The notes under the pieces were generated by a model that was given only the letters and a program-made list of their open reading frames with translations, had not been told where the DNA came from and made no database searches. DNA of 64,000 nt, taken from NCBI RefSeq assembly GCF_018139145.2, contig NC_059471.1, positions 48,305,486 through 48,369,485 on the forward strand. The letters run 5' to 3'. The DNA is from Gymnogyps californianus (lineage: Eukaryota > Chordata > Aves > Accipitriformes > Cathartidae). Position 1 is the stretch's first letter. Each line of letters starts with the position of its first letter. Of the stretch, positions 52,040 through 64,000 are shown piece by piece. The position numbers and the translations under genes were made by a program.

Positions 52040-52450
52040 CAATATAGGTAGAGCAGCCTGGGCGTTCCCCCCCCCGGGTGCGGGCTGGTGAGCGGGGATG
52101 GTTGGGGGGGGGGGGGGGGGCAGCCCCCTGTCCGCCCCGCCGGAGCGCGGAGGGCGGCGGGGCGCTCCCGGCGCGGAGCCCCCGCTGCCCCCTCGCAGCT
52201 CGCCATGGCGACACCTACACCTTCGCCCGGCGGAGACGCCGGGGCCGGGGCCGGGGCCGGGGCCGGGGCCGGCACCGCCGCGTCCCGGCGCTGAATGCCG
52301 CGGGGGTCGCGGGCCCCGAGCGGCACAACCCCCGCCGCCGGGGCGCATTGTCCGCGGCCCCCTTTTCACAACGGGGGAAAAGGTAATTGACAGCCCCATT
52401 GTCCGCCCCGGCCCCCGCGGCTTTAAAACACTCCGGGGCCCCAGTCACAC
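52040..52450. promoter_or_regulatory. Second CpG island, about 7.5 kb upstream of SPRY2
   Basis: A sharply bounded GC- and CG-rich block in AT-rich DNA. It holds a G17 run (52104-52120), five GGGGCC units (52241-52270), two CATTGTCC motifs (52346-52353 and 52397-52404) and a TTTAAA box (around 52421). It could be the promoter of an unannotated transcript or a distal enhancer of SPRY2. A short frame with a good start context (gccATGg, 52205) encodes 29 residues including Gly-Ala dipeptides from the hexamers; there is no evidence that it is translated. Confidence 0.65.
52241..52272 (+). repeat. (GGGGCC)5 hexanucleotide repeat
   Basis: Five perfect GGGGCC units plus GG. This is the same unit as the human C9orf72 repeat, here in an unrelated locus. 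It can form G-quadruplexes. Confidence 0.95.
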
Positions 52451-52640
52451 GTTGTCAATAAGAGCTGTCGGAGGTGACGAGTGAAGAAGGGCTGTTCAGG
52501 AAACAGTTTGAGCCCTTCAAGTGGACAGGCCTCAGTGACTTCTCCGGCACTCTAGCTGCCACAAGCAGCCCCTTCAAAAATAACCTTAAAGCAATAAATC
52601 AAACGTGTTTCCTGCACTATACAAGGAACAGCTGGTTATT
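52451..52640. promoter_or_regulatory. Right flank of the second island, candidate conserved element
   Basis: Repeat-free sequence containing an NKX2-like TTCAAGTGG (around 52515). It has no long frame. It may form one regulatory unit with the island. Confidence 0.3.
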
Positions 52641-55489
52641 TTTCCTCACTTCCCCCCCCATCCCTTTTTTTTTCTTTTTTTTTTAAGCCTAAAAATTATT
52701 TAAGCACAGGAAATCAAGCATGTCAAAGTTTGGCAAAGCAGTTTGGGTGATTTAGCAGTTACAACACTTCTTTCTCTATTAGCCAATCTTTGGGCTTTGA
52801 CTTTTTATCTCCTCATTTCCACTGGTTTCTGCATCTGCTCTGATGGCTAGGATAACTTGTCCCTTGTCTTCCATGCGGCAAGGGAAGCGATCTACGTAGT
52901 TTGCAAGGAGAAGCCATTCGCCCTGATTCTCCTCTCTCACAGGAACTCCGTATCCTGGAGTTCAAAAAGTTGTCTTGGGCTTAGTCGATCTGTTTGTTTA
53001 GGAGCAAAAACCCTGCACCTGAGAATTACTGAAATGTCTTGCCATAGGCAAGTCTAGACGTCTATGCCAGACTTAGTGTTTTACATACGCAGCACTCATT
53101 GCCCTTATCTATCTGATGCAGGCAGTGTTGATGTATCATCACACATGACATATCATATATGATGTGTGTGCATAATGGTATGTAGGATGCATTAAATTTT
53201 AAATACAATTACAGGTTTTTCTCCAAAGGCCTCTGCAACCTTAGGCTCTGTTACTGCAGCTGGATCCACACAGGCCAACATTTGTGTTTGTACGAGCCCC
53301 TTCAGGAGCCCACCTGCCTGGATCTGATTTCAGCCTTGGAGCTGTCATTTCCTGCCATCACATGAGGTAGTTAGTGTATGCTAACTAACTCAAATCCAGA
53401 TCTGTTAGACTTAGCGTTGTCATTTAGCAATGCCTGATTCTGCTAATATATTCAGTGCTTGGCACTGATGATACACTTAGGAAATAAAAGGCAGTGGTCA
53501 AATATTCTGTGCAATATTCTGCAATGTGCGTGCACTGTGACTGCAACATTGTATTCCAGCCAGAAATGTAACTCTTCAAAAAAATGACAGTAAAACCAGA
53601 GATTGAATCAAGGCGAAAAACAAACTTTTCTGGAGGTTTGGGCTCTGTGAAAATCGCGTTAAAAAAGAAAGAGCTAGCTAATCTCCAGCAGCATTAAATT
53701 CTCCTTACTCACATAACACAGGATATGTGTTCTTATTTCTTTATCATGCCACCTATTAACAAGATATAAAGAACATCACTGTTCGCTTAAGGGTGGCCAG
53801 GGGGTATTTAGGCAAAATAAATCGTCGTGAGAAAGGAGGTGTGCAGCAGCAGGTTTAAGTCTGTGATCTACAGATGCAGCGCAGTTTACTCTGTCGCACT
53901 AACCCATCCATTCTGGCAGGTCTGCACTCATGGGTCAGGCCATGGGAAGGAAGATTTGCATTTTTTTTTTAATTTATTTTTGGAGTATTGTTATTGTCTA
54001 TTTTTCATTTGCAATATGATATGTTTATATGTCTGTTAATATAATTTCATCTCCTTGTGCATCTATTTCCAGTTCACCTATCCACAGCACGTCTGCCATA
54101 TTTTAAAGACTAAGGTAACATAGACTTGCTAAGTGCCTGAGACTAGTTTACAGGCAATTTTAGCCAAACCTTACAGCATGCTGTAAGACATGGCCTTCCT
54201 GAATACCTTTTGAAATCTTAAGGGAGTAAAAGCTGTTCAAAACCTCAGACCAGATGCTTTGGTAGGATCCAGTCTTTAGATTGCAAATTACTTCAGGCAA
54301 GGATCTCTTTCCTGTTTGGCAACTTCCTAGAACAGTTTTGCAGCAGGATAAATAAACAGCTTATTATATTGAAGAGGAGATACTCAGCTGGGGTGATTTA
54401 CCATTGCTAACTTCCATCCTCTGAGAATCCAGCACCATGTGGAAGTTGGGGGTTATTCATATCCCGCAAAAGTTTCACACATTGGGAACCCATGATGGGA
54501 AGATTTCACTGTATGGGCCTGTTTCACTTACTCGTCTTTGCTGTGATCGAGAATTACACATTCTCATTTGTCACGTTATACCAACTAATGCTAATCTAAG
54601 GTCTGCTCACACAGTGTGTATGGCAATATTTTGCTGTTAAATTGAGTAGCATTTTAGAACCTGCCAACTTGGGTGCTTTGGGGTGTGTCTTTTGTGCTGG
54701 GGAGCGGTATAAAAATGCATGGTTAGCAAGTCTGCTATTGCCTTTGCCCAGCGGTGCAAAATGACTGGTTAGACACTATTAGATCAGTGGGAAAAAAACC
54801 CCAAACCCCACAACAAAACAATAATAATGACAAAAAACTCTGCTGTTCACTGACCTACATGTAGGAAAGCACTTGAAAAGCCATTACAGAATATGTACGC
54901 TTATTCCCCAGCAGAGCTGAATCCTTCACTTCTCAATTCTTCTCAGCTTTTTGGAGAGGCAAAAGAAAAAAACAGTATTTTGGAACACCATTGGCAGAGA
55001 AAGCCAGTGTCAGTACTTTCCTGACAAGCTTTTCCTTCTTAGCTAAGCTTATTTTTAATGGGAGACAAGAAGCAGGTATGACAAATATTTGTCTTCTGAT
55101 ATACAAACAGGTCTGTGAGCTAAGGCTGTGAATCCTGCCATCTGAAAAGAGTGACAGCAAGATGGCAGGAGGGCTGACATCATGTGCTGAAAGAGGAGTG
55201 ACAGAAAGGCTGACAGAGAAGCTTAACTGGACAGTCAAGTGTGAAGAAAGGGTAGCTGGATGGGTGTCTGTAGATGAGATGATGGGAGAAAAAAGGGCCA
55301 AGAACTAGTAACTGTCTGAACAGGAGATCCATTTTATTTATTTATCTTTGTTTTTATTTCTTGCCTTAAAGCCCTGGAGAACCATGCCCTGTCCCTGGAC
55401 TGCAGTGAGGAAAGCGTTCTTGCTTTTACTTTGCCTTTGCCTCAGTCTTGCAGTCACACTCCCTTAATATTTGTTGTGAAATCTAAACT

Positions 55490-55545
55490 CTATTAAAGTC
55501 AATGGGAATTTTGCCATTAAGTTTAGAGTGGCCAGGATTTTACTC
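55490..55545. repeat. Worn copy of the same palindromic repeat
   Basis: 'taaagtcaatgggaatttt' followed by 'gccattaagtttagagtggc' mirrors itself around the TTTTG centre. One of the clearest copies of the family. Confidence 0.4.
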
Positions 55546-57386
55546 AATACATAACTCCAGCAGTGTCAGCAATGTTGTATTTGCATAGACCAAGGCTAAA
55601 TTTGGCCACAGGAAGGGAGCATTTTCCACATTTCCCCCTACCCCTTCTTCCCAAAAGAAAGATGTAAGAGAGTGTTGAAGGACAGTTAATGGTCATTAGT
55701 CAGACCTGTGTAAGCAGTGAGAACTTGGAGGAGAAACACCCGTTCTGCAAGGTATAGGCCAAACACAGCCTGCAAACTCCATTTATCCAGCCTGTAGCCT
55801 AATCTCAGCAGTCCTCTTCTGCAGGGGCAGCTTGGGAATGAACTGCATAGCACATTCATGGTTTCTGGGAAATGTTGTGCTGCTTTGCATGCCAACCCAA
55901 TGGACCTCCATGTACACTCTACCTCAGGCTATGTGAGTCGTAAGGGCTGGGATATAAAGCTTTTGCTGGCTCTTAGAAGGAGCTATGTTGCCCAGACAGC
56001 CGGAAAAAAATTGGGGACTACTGATTTAGATCATGGTAGAATTTTCTTTAGAGATTCTTGTCAGTGCTTCCACCATTCAACCAGGAAGAAGTTGGGCTGC
56101 CAAATGAATTGAGGGTGAAACCTGTTTCTGAACATATCTCCAGGTTCAGTAGCACATAAATGTAACAGATGAAGTTCTGAATCTTTTGAAGTCTATAGGA
56201 AAACTACACTTGACTTTGATGAGGTCTGAATTTCATCTTTTTCCCATCACCTCCTTCTTCCCCCTTCACTTTATTCACATCATAAAATAAAGACTGAGGC
56301 CCATGTGTATTTTTGTATAGCTGTTTAGATTCCTTTGAGCTGTGCACTAGCATACAGGCTCCATTTGTATGTACAAAAGCCAGCTATACATATGCAATTG
56401 CAGTAACTGTGCATGAGAAGATCCTCTACAACCTTAGGCCTCAGCTTATGAAAATCTGATCCCGGAAGCTTTATGGTTCCAGACTCTTTTAGGGAGAGTC
56501 AGGGAGCCAAGGGATGTGTCTGTCTGCTATATTTTGCAATGAGCTTTTTGCTTGGGAATAAAACCTGTAAGATGCTGAGTGCTGCTGTTTCCTTTAACAA
56601 GAGACCCTTTGAAGGCATGGTAAAGTAGGATCCAATTCTATGAGAATCCAATAATGAGAATCATGAGGAAAAGAAAAGGCCTTAATTGACTCTGTCTTTA
56701 AGTTTTCTGGAGTCCTTTGTATGGATTTTCTAGTGCGTGGAGGAGCTTAACACACATTTTTCCTCTGGCTGGAGTCTGGGGGCAAACAGTCCCTGCTGTT
56801 GTCGGCTGCGCAAGTAGCACAAATATGGTACGTTTCATCCTCAAAAGTTTTGTAGTTATTGGGCTTCAGACACATGGAAGTTTTACCTGAGTAATGACAG
56901 GAAGATAAGGCTCATTAGCTAATTAATTCTCACAACACCCAGGTCACACCCCTTTCGTAGTCAGTTGGGCACAGGTGTGTTGGATACGCATATGTGTACA
57001 AACATGCCCTTTGGAAAACAGCATCTCCTTTTGTGCAGTGGCTGCTGTACATGAGCACGTGTTGTGCCACTAAGTGAGGATGATCTGAAGGTACGTTTTT
57101 GGGACGTACGCTTGGCCGCCATGCCCTGGGATATCTTGTGTCTCGTCTTGGTGAAATTCCCTACCTGCGTCTGCCTTCGTGTTCCAAGTGCTACAAGTTA
57201 CCTACAGTACAGCAATCTGACACCTTTGTTACTTTACGGCGGTATTCGTGACGCATGGAAAGGTGGTTTTAGCACTGAGGGCGCGATGATAAAGTTTTGG
57301 AAGCCTTTTGTTGCGGGCAAAATTGGCACAGAAAAGGACAAACCTGCGCTTTCAGGCTTGAAGCCCACAAAAACCAATGCTCTATG

Positions 57387-57402
57387 CTCCCTCTGCTGGC
57401 TG
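57387..57402 (-). promoter_or_regulatory. CTCF-like motif
   Basis: The minus strand reads CAGCCAGCAGAGGGAG, matching the CTCF core at all but one position. It sits at the edge of a moderately GC-raised, CG-containing block (about 57060-57440). It may mark a loop anchor upstream of SPRY2. Confidence 0.4.
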
Positions 57403-60400
57403 GAAGGCAGCAGCTAGCCGCCAGGACTTCCTCTCGGAGATGGACTAGCACACCAAGGCACTTACACTATTTCCAGCGTTAAATGAAAAACTCATACATA
57501 TAATGGCACTGCTTTTGCTGGGTGGAGTAACAGCTAAATAATAAGCCACTTGAGATCTTCTTTTTGCCTCATTCTGTTTTTCAGAAACAAGGGGTTTGAG
57601 AAAGAAACAGAAAGCGTAGCTAGTCTGCATGATTCTGCGTTTATACTTACATCTAGCCTGAATGCACTGCTTCTCATAATATAATCTACATCCAAAAGGG
57701 GAAAAGACATATTTAGGGTGTCATTCATAGCGAACAGAACAATAGCACGTTATTATTCCCGTTTCCTATTTTTTATTTTCATGAGAACCGCATCTAGGCT
57801 GCGTGTTGCTGTTCTCTGACTTCTGCTCTTCATGCTAGGTGTTTTGGAGGCTCTTAGGTTATTAGTATAGCTAACCTTTTATTTATATGATTCAATGAGT
57901 ATTAAGTAAGGCCTTTTTCTTTGCTTCTCCTTTAACAAATGGTAGTACATGGTAATATTATCCTTTAGTAAATGGCCATTTGCACTAGTTTAATGAGCTG
58001 CGATTTATCCCACATAATTTATTTCTTTTAACTATCCTGACTTTTAAAGTCTCTCATTTCTGAAAGTACATTTATCTACTTTTAACTGTCAATCTGAAGA
58101 GAAGAATTATTTTCCAATTAATATTGTTATGCAATACCTTTTGATGATGCTGAAGAAAAAATACTGGCAACATGCTATTATTTTATTTAATACTTCTCTT
58201 ATCTGGGTATGCTTTTGTTTGCAGTGGAAGGGTTGGTGAAAGTGAACAAGAAAGTCTTGTAGAGTGAGTTTTTTTCTTCCTTCACTATGTTTTTTCTAGT
58301 TTTAGCTAAGAAAGAGTGCAAAACCTTTGGTTGAATGACTGAACGTCACTGATCAGGTATCTCTTGAGGAAGAAGTGCAAAGCTCCCTCTGAGGAATGGA
58401 GCAGAAGTGGCAGAGACGGTCCTGTGCTGGGTGCAGACATTGGCTCTGTAGTGACTCTTCCGTACTGTCCTTGCTGGAGGGAAGCGATGAAGACGCTTGC
58501 TACCCATCAACTGCAGTTCATTGTTCCTGTCTTCTGCCTCTTCTTTATCCACTTCACTTCCTACAAAGAAGGACATACCTGGAAGGAGAGCCAGATTGTC
58601 AGAGGTCAGATCTTCAACAGCTTTGCTTCAGAAAGAAAAATTGCAGCAGGGGCTACTTTGGTATAATATAGAGGCTTCAGTGTAATGCAGATGGAGAAAG
58701 CACATCTTATGCAGACAGGGCTAGCTGAAGCCAACCTCAAGGTTGGCCAAGGTCAAAATATCAACGTACGCATACAATACAGATCACATAACTCTTGGAC
58801 AAATCAGGAGACACTCTTACCTTCAGACAACATCCTCAGCTACAGTCCCAGAATACTATGATTAATTTTGAAGGTTTGGCTTCTTCCTAGGCCATCCATT
58901 CTCCTCTCTCCAAAATCAGTGACAGTGGTTGATGCCATGACCAAACAAACTTCTTAAAAGAGAATCTTTATTTCGTACAGAGGCACTTCAAAGAAAACAG
59001 ATTTGAAATCAATTAAAGAAATATATGCATATCTAGCTTTTCCCTGAGGCTTATCTCTCCCTAGATCTGGAAGGGCCTAACAAACTTCAGCACTCTCCAC
59101 AAACTTTTCTCTCTCTCTCTTTCTCTTAGCATGTTTCCTTAGACAGCTTCTGACAAGTAACTACAGCAGGATGGGAAATGTTTTTCCTGTTCCACCGTGG
59201 GACAGGACTTTTAAACTTATATACCCAATACACACAAAAATAGCCACCCTCCCCAAAGATTATTGTTGAATAAATAAAACCAAATGACCACACATCTAAC
59301 ACAAATGTGATTTCACACTTAAAAGAATATGTAGTCATTTATACCAAGCAAAATATTTTCAATAGGCAACAATATACTGCTGGGATTCTTGAAAATGCTG
59401 CTCTGGTAGCTGATGTTGAGTGAGCCCTAGCATTGCCCTGGCAGCTTCCCCATTGCCATCTGTTCAGGGGATAAATTAGGACCTAGAAAGACTGAAGGGA
59501 AGAAGTGCATGTCAGTTAAGAAGAGGAAGCTGAGGGAAAAGGACGTGGGTGGAAGATCTGTTTTGAAGTTAAGCAGTTAGACAAAGAATAGTAAAATGAA
59601 GAAAAGTGCAGTCTCAACTCGGTTTGGGGCTAGTAGATTGTATAATCTAAAGCAAAACCTCATAGTATGAGCTTCTGTTTAATTTGGAGGAGACAGGCTG
59701 ATGGGGAATCCTGAAGTGGGGTGGAATAAAAGGTTCTCTGAATTTGACCCAGATAAAGGACCAAAATACACGATTTCCTTTAATAAACACAGTTTTAAAG
59801 GAGTCTGATTAGAGGGCCATGTTCTGAATGCAAAAAGGAAAAAACTATGTGAGAGTGCTCTGTTGATAAACCCGGTTATGCAGTCTCAGAGCAGACTGTA
59901 GTTTGGCTTCTGGTATAATGAGTCGGGTTGTGATAGATAACTGTTCATGATAACGGTTCGAGTTAAGTGAGGTGAGTGGGTATTTGTGCTTTCCCATGTA
60001 CTGTTCAAACTGGGAGGCTGTTGGCGTCTCTGGCGATGATGCAGATGATGTTAATTTCTCTTATTTAAATGGAAGTAGTTTTTGTTTAGACCTGAGAGAA
60101 TTCCTTAACAATAATTTGATCAGAAATGTTACAATCCCACAAAAGACTTTCTGATAGGAAAAAACTCCCCTCCCCATTCCTGTCTAGCTTTAACAATATG
60201 ACTTTCATTATCAACCAACAAGTGCTTTCCAATTCATATTCTTTTTTTCCCCTAGGCTCCTTGGTTTTAAATAAATCTTACAGCAGCTCATTGGAGACAG
60301 AATCATTAAAACACATTGCTTGCTCCCTGGTTTTCCAGTGTGCACAGAGGTGCTTTCTCTGGTATGTTTTTTTAATTGGTCTTACTACAACCTTTCCTAA

Positions 60401-60916
60401 AGCCATTCAGAAAATTCTCATAATTGATGATGATGGTACGATAACTTCATTTCATTGACCAAATCACAAACATATTTCCCAAAATTATTATTCCCCATGT
60501 TTTTATTTAGCAGCCTGATCAGTTGTACAACTGCCACAGGTACCATTGTGTTGGATCAAATGTCAGTGGCTCAAAGGTTCGTGCCAGCTTTTGGAAGGAA
60601 ACATGATCAGGCACAGGTTGCAAAGTCAGATAGTATTACATCTCACAAAAGTAAACCAAAAAAAAGGTCATTCTCTTTATACATGCACACTCAGAAGGCA
60701 AATCTTGCTCTACTGGTAGCTGAATTTTGGAATGATGCTACAGTTTGCAGTAGCTGCTCAAGCATAACCTCAAATAAAATGCTTTGCATTTATCTAGCCC
60801 AGAGGGTCATGAAAAATGGATTTTACAGGCAATATATTATTTTGTTATGATACTTAATTTAGCATTATTCTCTTATGCTCATTAGTACCACCCACTTCGT
60901 GGGTAATTTAGAACAA

Positions 60917-61064
60917 AGCCATCCAACTGGTAGCCTACGGGATATTGCGGCCCATAGGACAGTTCTAGTCCTCAGGACAACTACAACATCAGATAAGAAT
61001 TATTTGCCCTGAGAAAACATCTGTAACATAACTCAGCCCACAGTAGTCAAGAAGTTGTGCAGGA
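60917..61064. mobile_element. Possible old hAT/Charlie-type fragment
   Basis: Contains 'ggtagcctacgg', 'tgcggcccatagg' and 'ctcagccca' pieces resembling diverged copies of hAT elements with 'cggcccgcggg' termini. Too worn for firm assignment. Confidence 0.2.
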
Positions 61065-62376
61065 TGAACTTAGATCGGTGTTGGGAGTCTGAACAGCTCA
61101 CATAATATGCATCGCATGTGCACAGTGGGGAAAATAGCTGGGTTATCATGGAGACAATGGATGAAGGATGAATCAAATCCTCCTGAAAATTGCCCCCTAC
61201 CTACAGCTGTGAGAGTCCTTATACAAACATTTACCCAAGTACTGGATTCACACAGTGTTATACCCAAAAATGAAGTTTAAATGCTTGCACTGGTAAGAAA
61301 GAAAGGAGGGCTGTGCTAACACAGCTGGACTGTGACAGCTGACCAAGCACATTCTCATTTTCAAGAATAAGGAGCAAACACTAAGGTAAGTGATGATGAA
61401 GTAATCAGAGAAAGGCTAAAGGGTTAAATGAACCTTTAAAATTCTGCATACTACAAAGAATTTGTCTATCTTCTTGTTCTTTTTTTTTCTTTTTCACTTT
61501 TTCTCCACTTTCAATAGCATAAATCATCTCCCAGACACTTAACCTTGTCTGTAGCTACACAGGAAAGGTGGAATTTATCTTCAGAAACTTATGGTTATGG
61601 TTAATGGAGTATGGTTAATGGAGAGAAACAGGCATTTTCAGTGTACAATTCACCAGCCCTATTTCAGATGTCTGCTACAGGTTAAGATGAGAGACATCAT
61701 GCAAGTGTTCTCCAGCAGCTATAAAGGAAACCAAGAATACTAATTTGGAGGTAGATGTCTTTAAGCACTGTGATAGTTTCACCATGGATATCTTTATTAG
61801 GTCAGGTGAAAACCATTGTAATTCAACTACTATCTCTAGGTTTCTTCGTAGCCTTGGATTGGGAGAGCACTGGTGATAAACTGGTCTTTCATATAAATAC
61901 ATTGGACTGCTGTGAGAGCAATATCCTGTATGTATATGACAGAAAAGACAAGAGGTATTTATCTAAGTTAGTTCTATACCAGAGATACATACTGGAGCAA
62001 TTAATATAATCTAGGATAATATTAGAGGGATCATAATACAACTGTGGTCGTAAACCTCTTCTTTACACCTGCAAATAGAGAAACTGATTATTCCCTTGGA
62101 TACTTCTGCTAGATTTAACCTCTGTTCTGTAGAGAGGTTTATCCTCTCTTTATAAGAAACAATATTGACTTGTGTTGCAGTGTGCTGGCTGCTGCATCAG
62201 CTGTCACTAGATAACAATGTATAATTGCATACTGCCTACATGAGAACATCCTGTTGCTGCGTCTCCAAGAATAACTTCACTGCAGAGTACATTGTTCTGC
62301 AGGATCACTGCCAGTGAAGTCATATGCTGCAGACCTCCAAGAACTGGGACAGTTACACTAGTCCAAAAGTCCATGT

Positions 62377-62475
62377 TTAAAAAAAAAAAAATTAAAAAGA
62401 AAAAACCCAAAACAACAACAACAACAAAATAAAACAAAACCCCAACCAACCAACCAACCAACCCCAACAAAAGAA
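62377..62475. repeat. A-rich, (CAA)n and (CCAA)n simple repeat
   Basis: An A-run followed by CAA and then CCAA repeats. It may be the expanded poly(A) tail of an old retroelement, but nothing recognisable is attached. Confidence 0.85.
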
Positions 62476-64000
62476 CCCCAGTGGTGAAATTGCAAGGAAC
62501 AAAAATTAAGCCTGCAAGAGTTAAGAAGCTTTCTTTTCTTGACAACCTTAACACTCCCTTTATGCTACAACTTTTAATCATATGATTACATATTATTTTT
62601 TTCTTTTGGGCTTCTGCCTCATTTAGTGCACAACACAGATCATGTTCATTGATTTTCTGCTTACTTGACGTTTCCCAGGTGTTATTTCATACTGCTGATT
62701 ATGAATTGTTTACAAATGTATTGTAGTTTAGACATTCTTGTCCTGATGTTCTTTCTGTCTCTTACTGACATCAGTGGCAGTTGTAGGTGTCATAGCTGTA
62801 GAGGTTAAGGTCTCGCGTGACTGTAAAGAAGTTCAGTACATATGTATGAGTGGGAAGACCCTCTCATTCTTTTTTTTTCCCAGTATTTTAAGTGGTCTTT
62901 CCTCTCACTGATACAGCTGTAGCACTGAGAAAATTACTGCCTTAAATAGTCTTTTATAGTTGCTATCACTGAAAAAATCAAGAGGCAAAGGAATAAAAGG
63001 CATTTTCTGTGTATTAGGGAAGAAGTGAATGTTCTACTCGTATTTGGAAGCACAGATATAAAAGTATATATATTCTCATAACAGTAGTTCATTTTAATTT
63101 TTTTCTGTGTTTCCCGTGGGCTTGCATTGTTAATGAAATACACAATTGTCACAGTAGTATTTTATCAACAAAGGTAAATAGAGGTGGACTTTCATCACTT
63201 TTCTGCATCCATAGTGGAATGGTTACTTTTAGATTACTGGTTACTAGTGAACAGTGTTCATCATGCAGGTGTTACCTTAGTTGCAAGGTGGATACTATAT
63301 GGTTTATACTGTAATTTATCTAACAAAATAGTCTTTCCCTTAAAAAATAGAATTTTACAAGCCTCAGACTTTTTTTAAACAGTTATTGTACTGAGTAATG
63401 CAGAGTGTTTTAATAAGATCATTTCAAGTTGAGTGAAATGCATTAAATTAAAATGGGTAATTTTAGACTGGGTTTCCAAACAATTCAGTGATACCAGTTT
63501 TCCTGTCGGATCTGCTGACAGATGGATTATGCTGTCCTTTTCATTAGAAGAGAATGATTATCAGGAAGATAAAGCAGTTTTGTTTGGCATCAGAAAAAAG
63601 TATGACACACACACATACAATACAGTCTCAGTCGACCCGAGATACAGGTCTTCTGCACATTTCTGCATGCAGCTTCTGGCCAATAGGCATTACGTGTGCT
63701 CCATTTTGGAGATGACAGGGCCCACCAGGGTGACGGTATGTCGGCAGTGGTTATGTCCTCCAATGAATAAGCACTGCGTTTTCATTCATGTTGATGGCTC
63801 CCTCGTGTTGCCAGCACGGTGCCGTTAAAGGTGTTAAAGCTCTCTAAATAATTTCCTTTCTTCCTACTATAAAATACTTCTCCAAATGCACTCTTTTGAT
63901 AACTCACATCTCCATAACATATACAATCTAAAACTTCTGAAAGCAATTAGGATTACATTTTTCCATTTCATCCCCTTTGATTGAAGAGATTAGACATTGA

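Larger units (their letters stand above)
53000..64000. other. Intergenic DNA upstream of SPRY2 (right end)
   Basis: AT-rich, with small frames only. The largest (57064-57417, 58364-58671, 60455-60850 and 63433-63828) show no domains. It contains the CTCF-like site, worn repeats at 55.5, 56.2 and 60.9 kb and the CAA/CCAA repeat. No gene is supported. Confidence 0.6.

Noticed and set aside
55990..56035. 'ggggactactgatttagat' resembling a hAT terminus
   Set aside because: No partner end could be found upstream with confidence.
62207..62581. A 124-codon minus-strand frame with a hydrophobic middle
   Set aside because: Most of it translates the A-rich/CAA/CCAA repeat, which gives Phe, Val and Leu runs by composition.
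1..64000. tRNA, rRNA, snRNA, CRISPR arrays, endogenous retrovirus or toxin genes
   Set aside because: No B-box (GGTTCGAATCC) with a cloverleaf, no U6 or rRNA landmarks, no spaced direct repeats and no retroviral gene remnants were recognised by reading.

Overview
This is a window of nuclear DNA from a sauropsid vertebrate, most likely a bird. It has one intact protein-coding gene, no operon-like packing, AT-rich flanks of about 38 and 18 kb without convincing coding sequence, and a large CpG island. Worn repeats of types seen in bird, crocodilian and turtle genomes (CR1-like LINE tails, MIR-like SINE pieces, hAT-type MITEs) are scattered through the flanks. The gene is SPRY2 (Sprouty2), minus strand, with a single-exon 313-residue reading frame at 38925-39866.

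SPRY2 layout, read right to left: a candidate core promoter near 44590-44670 inside a CpG island (about 41550-46600); a non-coding first exon ending at a good donor (exon end 43791); an intron of about 3.9 kb; a clear acceptor with exon 2 starting at 39917; a short 5'UTR with an upstream ATG whose frame overlaps the SPRY2 start; the CDS; and a 3'UTR of about 0.8 kb with 8-mer sites for miR-21 and miR-27, an AU-rich segment, and an ATTAAA signal at 38141-38146. About 890 bp around the proposed first exon contain no ATG on the transcript strand but do contain ATGs on the other strand, which supports a transcribed 5'UTR.

Upstream of the promoter (right side) is a second compact CpG island at about 52040-52450. 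It carries five tandem GGGGCC units and shares a GGACAATG (SOX-like) motif with the main island. On the 3' side, 27 kb away, is a third GC-rich block (about 10960-11660), ending in a CRE-like site and two inverted forkhead-like sites. These blocks, an AT-rich homeodomain-type block near 16.45-16.7 kb and other repeat-free stretches are the best candidates for the long-range regulatory DNA expected around a dosage-sensitive developmental gene.

The rest is intergenic: simple repeats, old transposon remnants, and unclassified sequence. No tRNA, rRNA, CRISPR, recent retrovirus or second gene could be supported. I found no evidence for a wholly new biological system. The most useful leads concern SPRY2 post-transcriptional control, the two auxiliary GC islands, and a worn palindromic repeat family centred on CCCATTGACTTCAATGGG.
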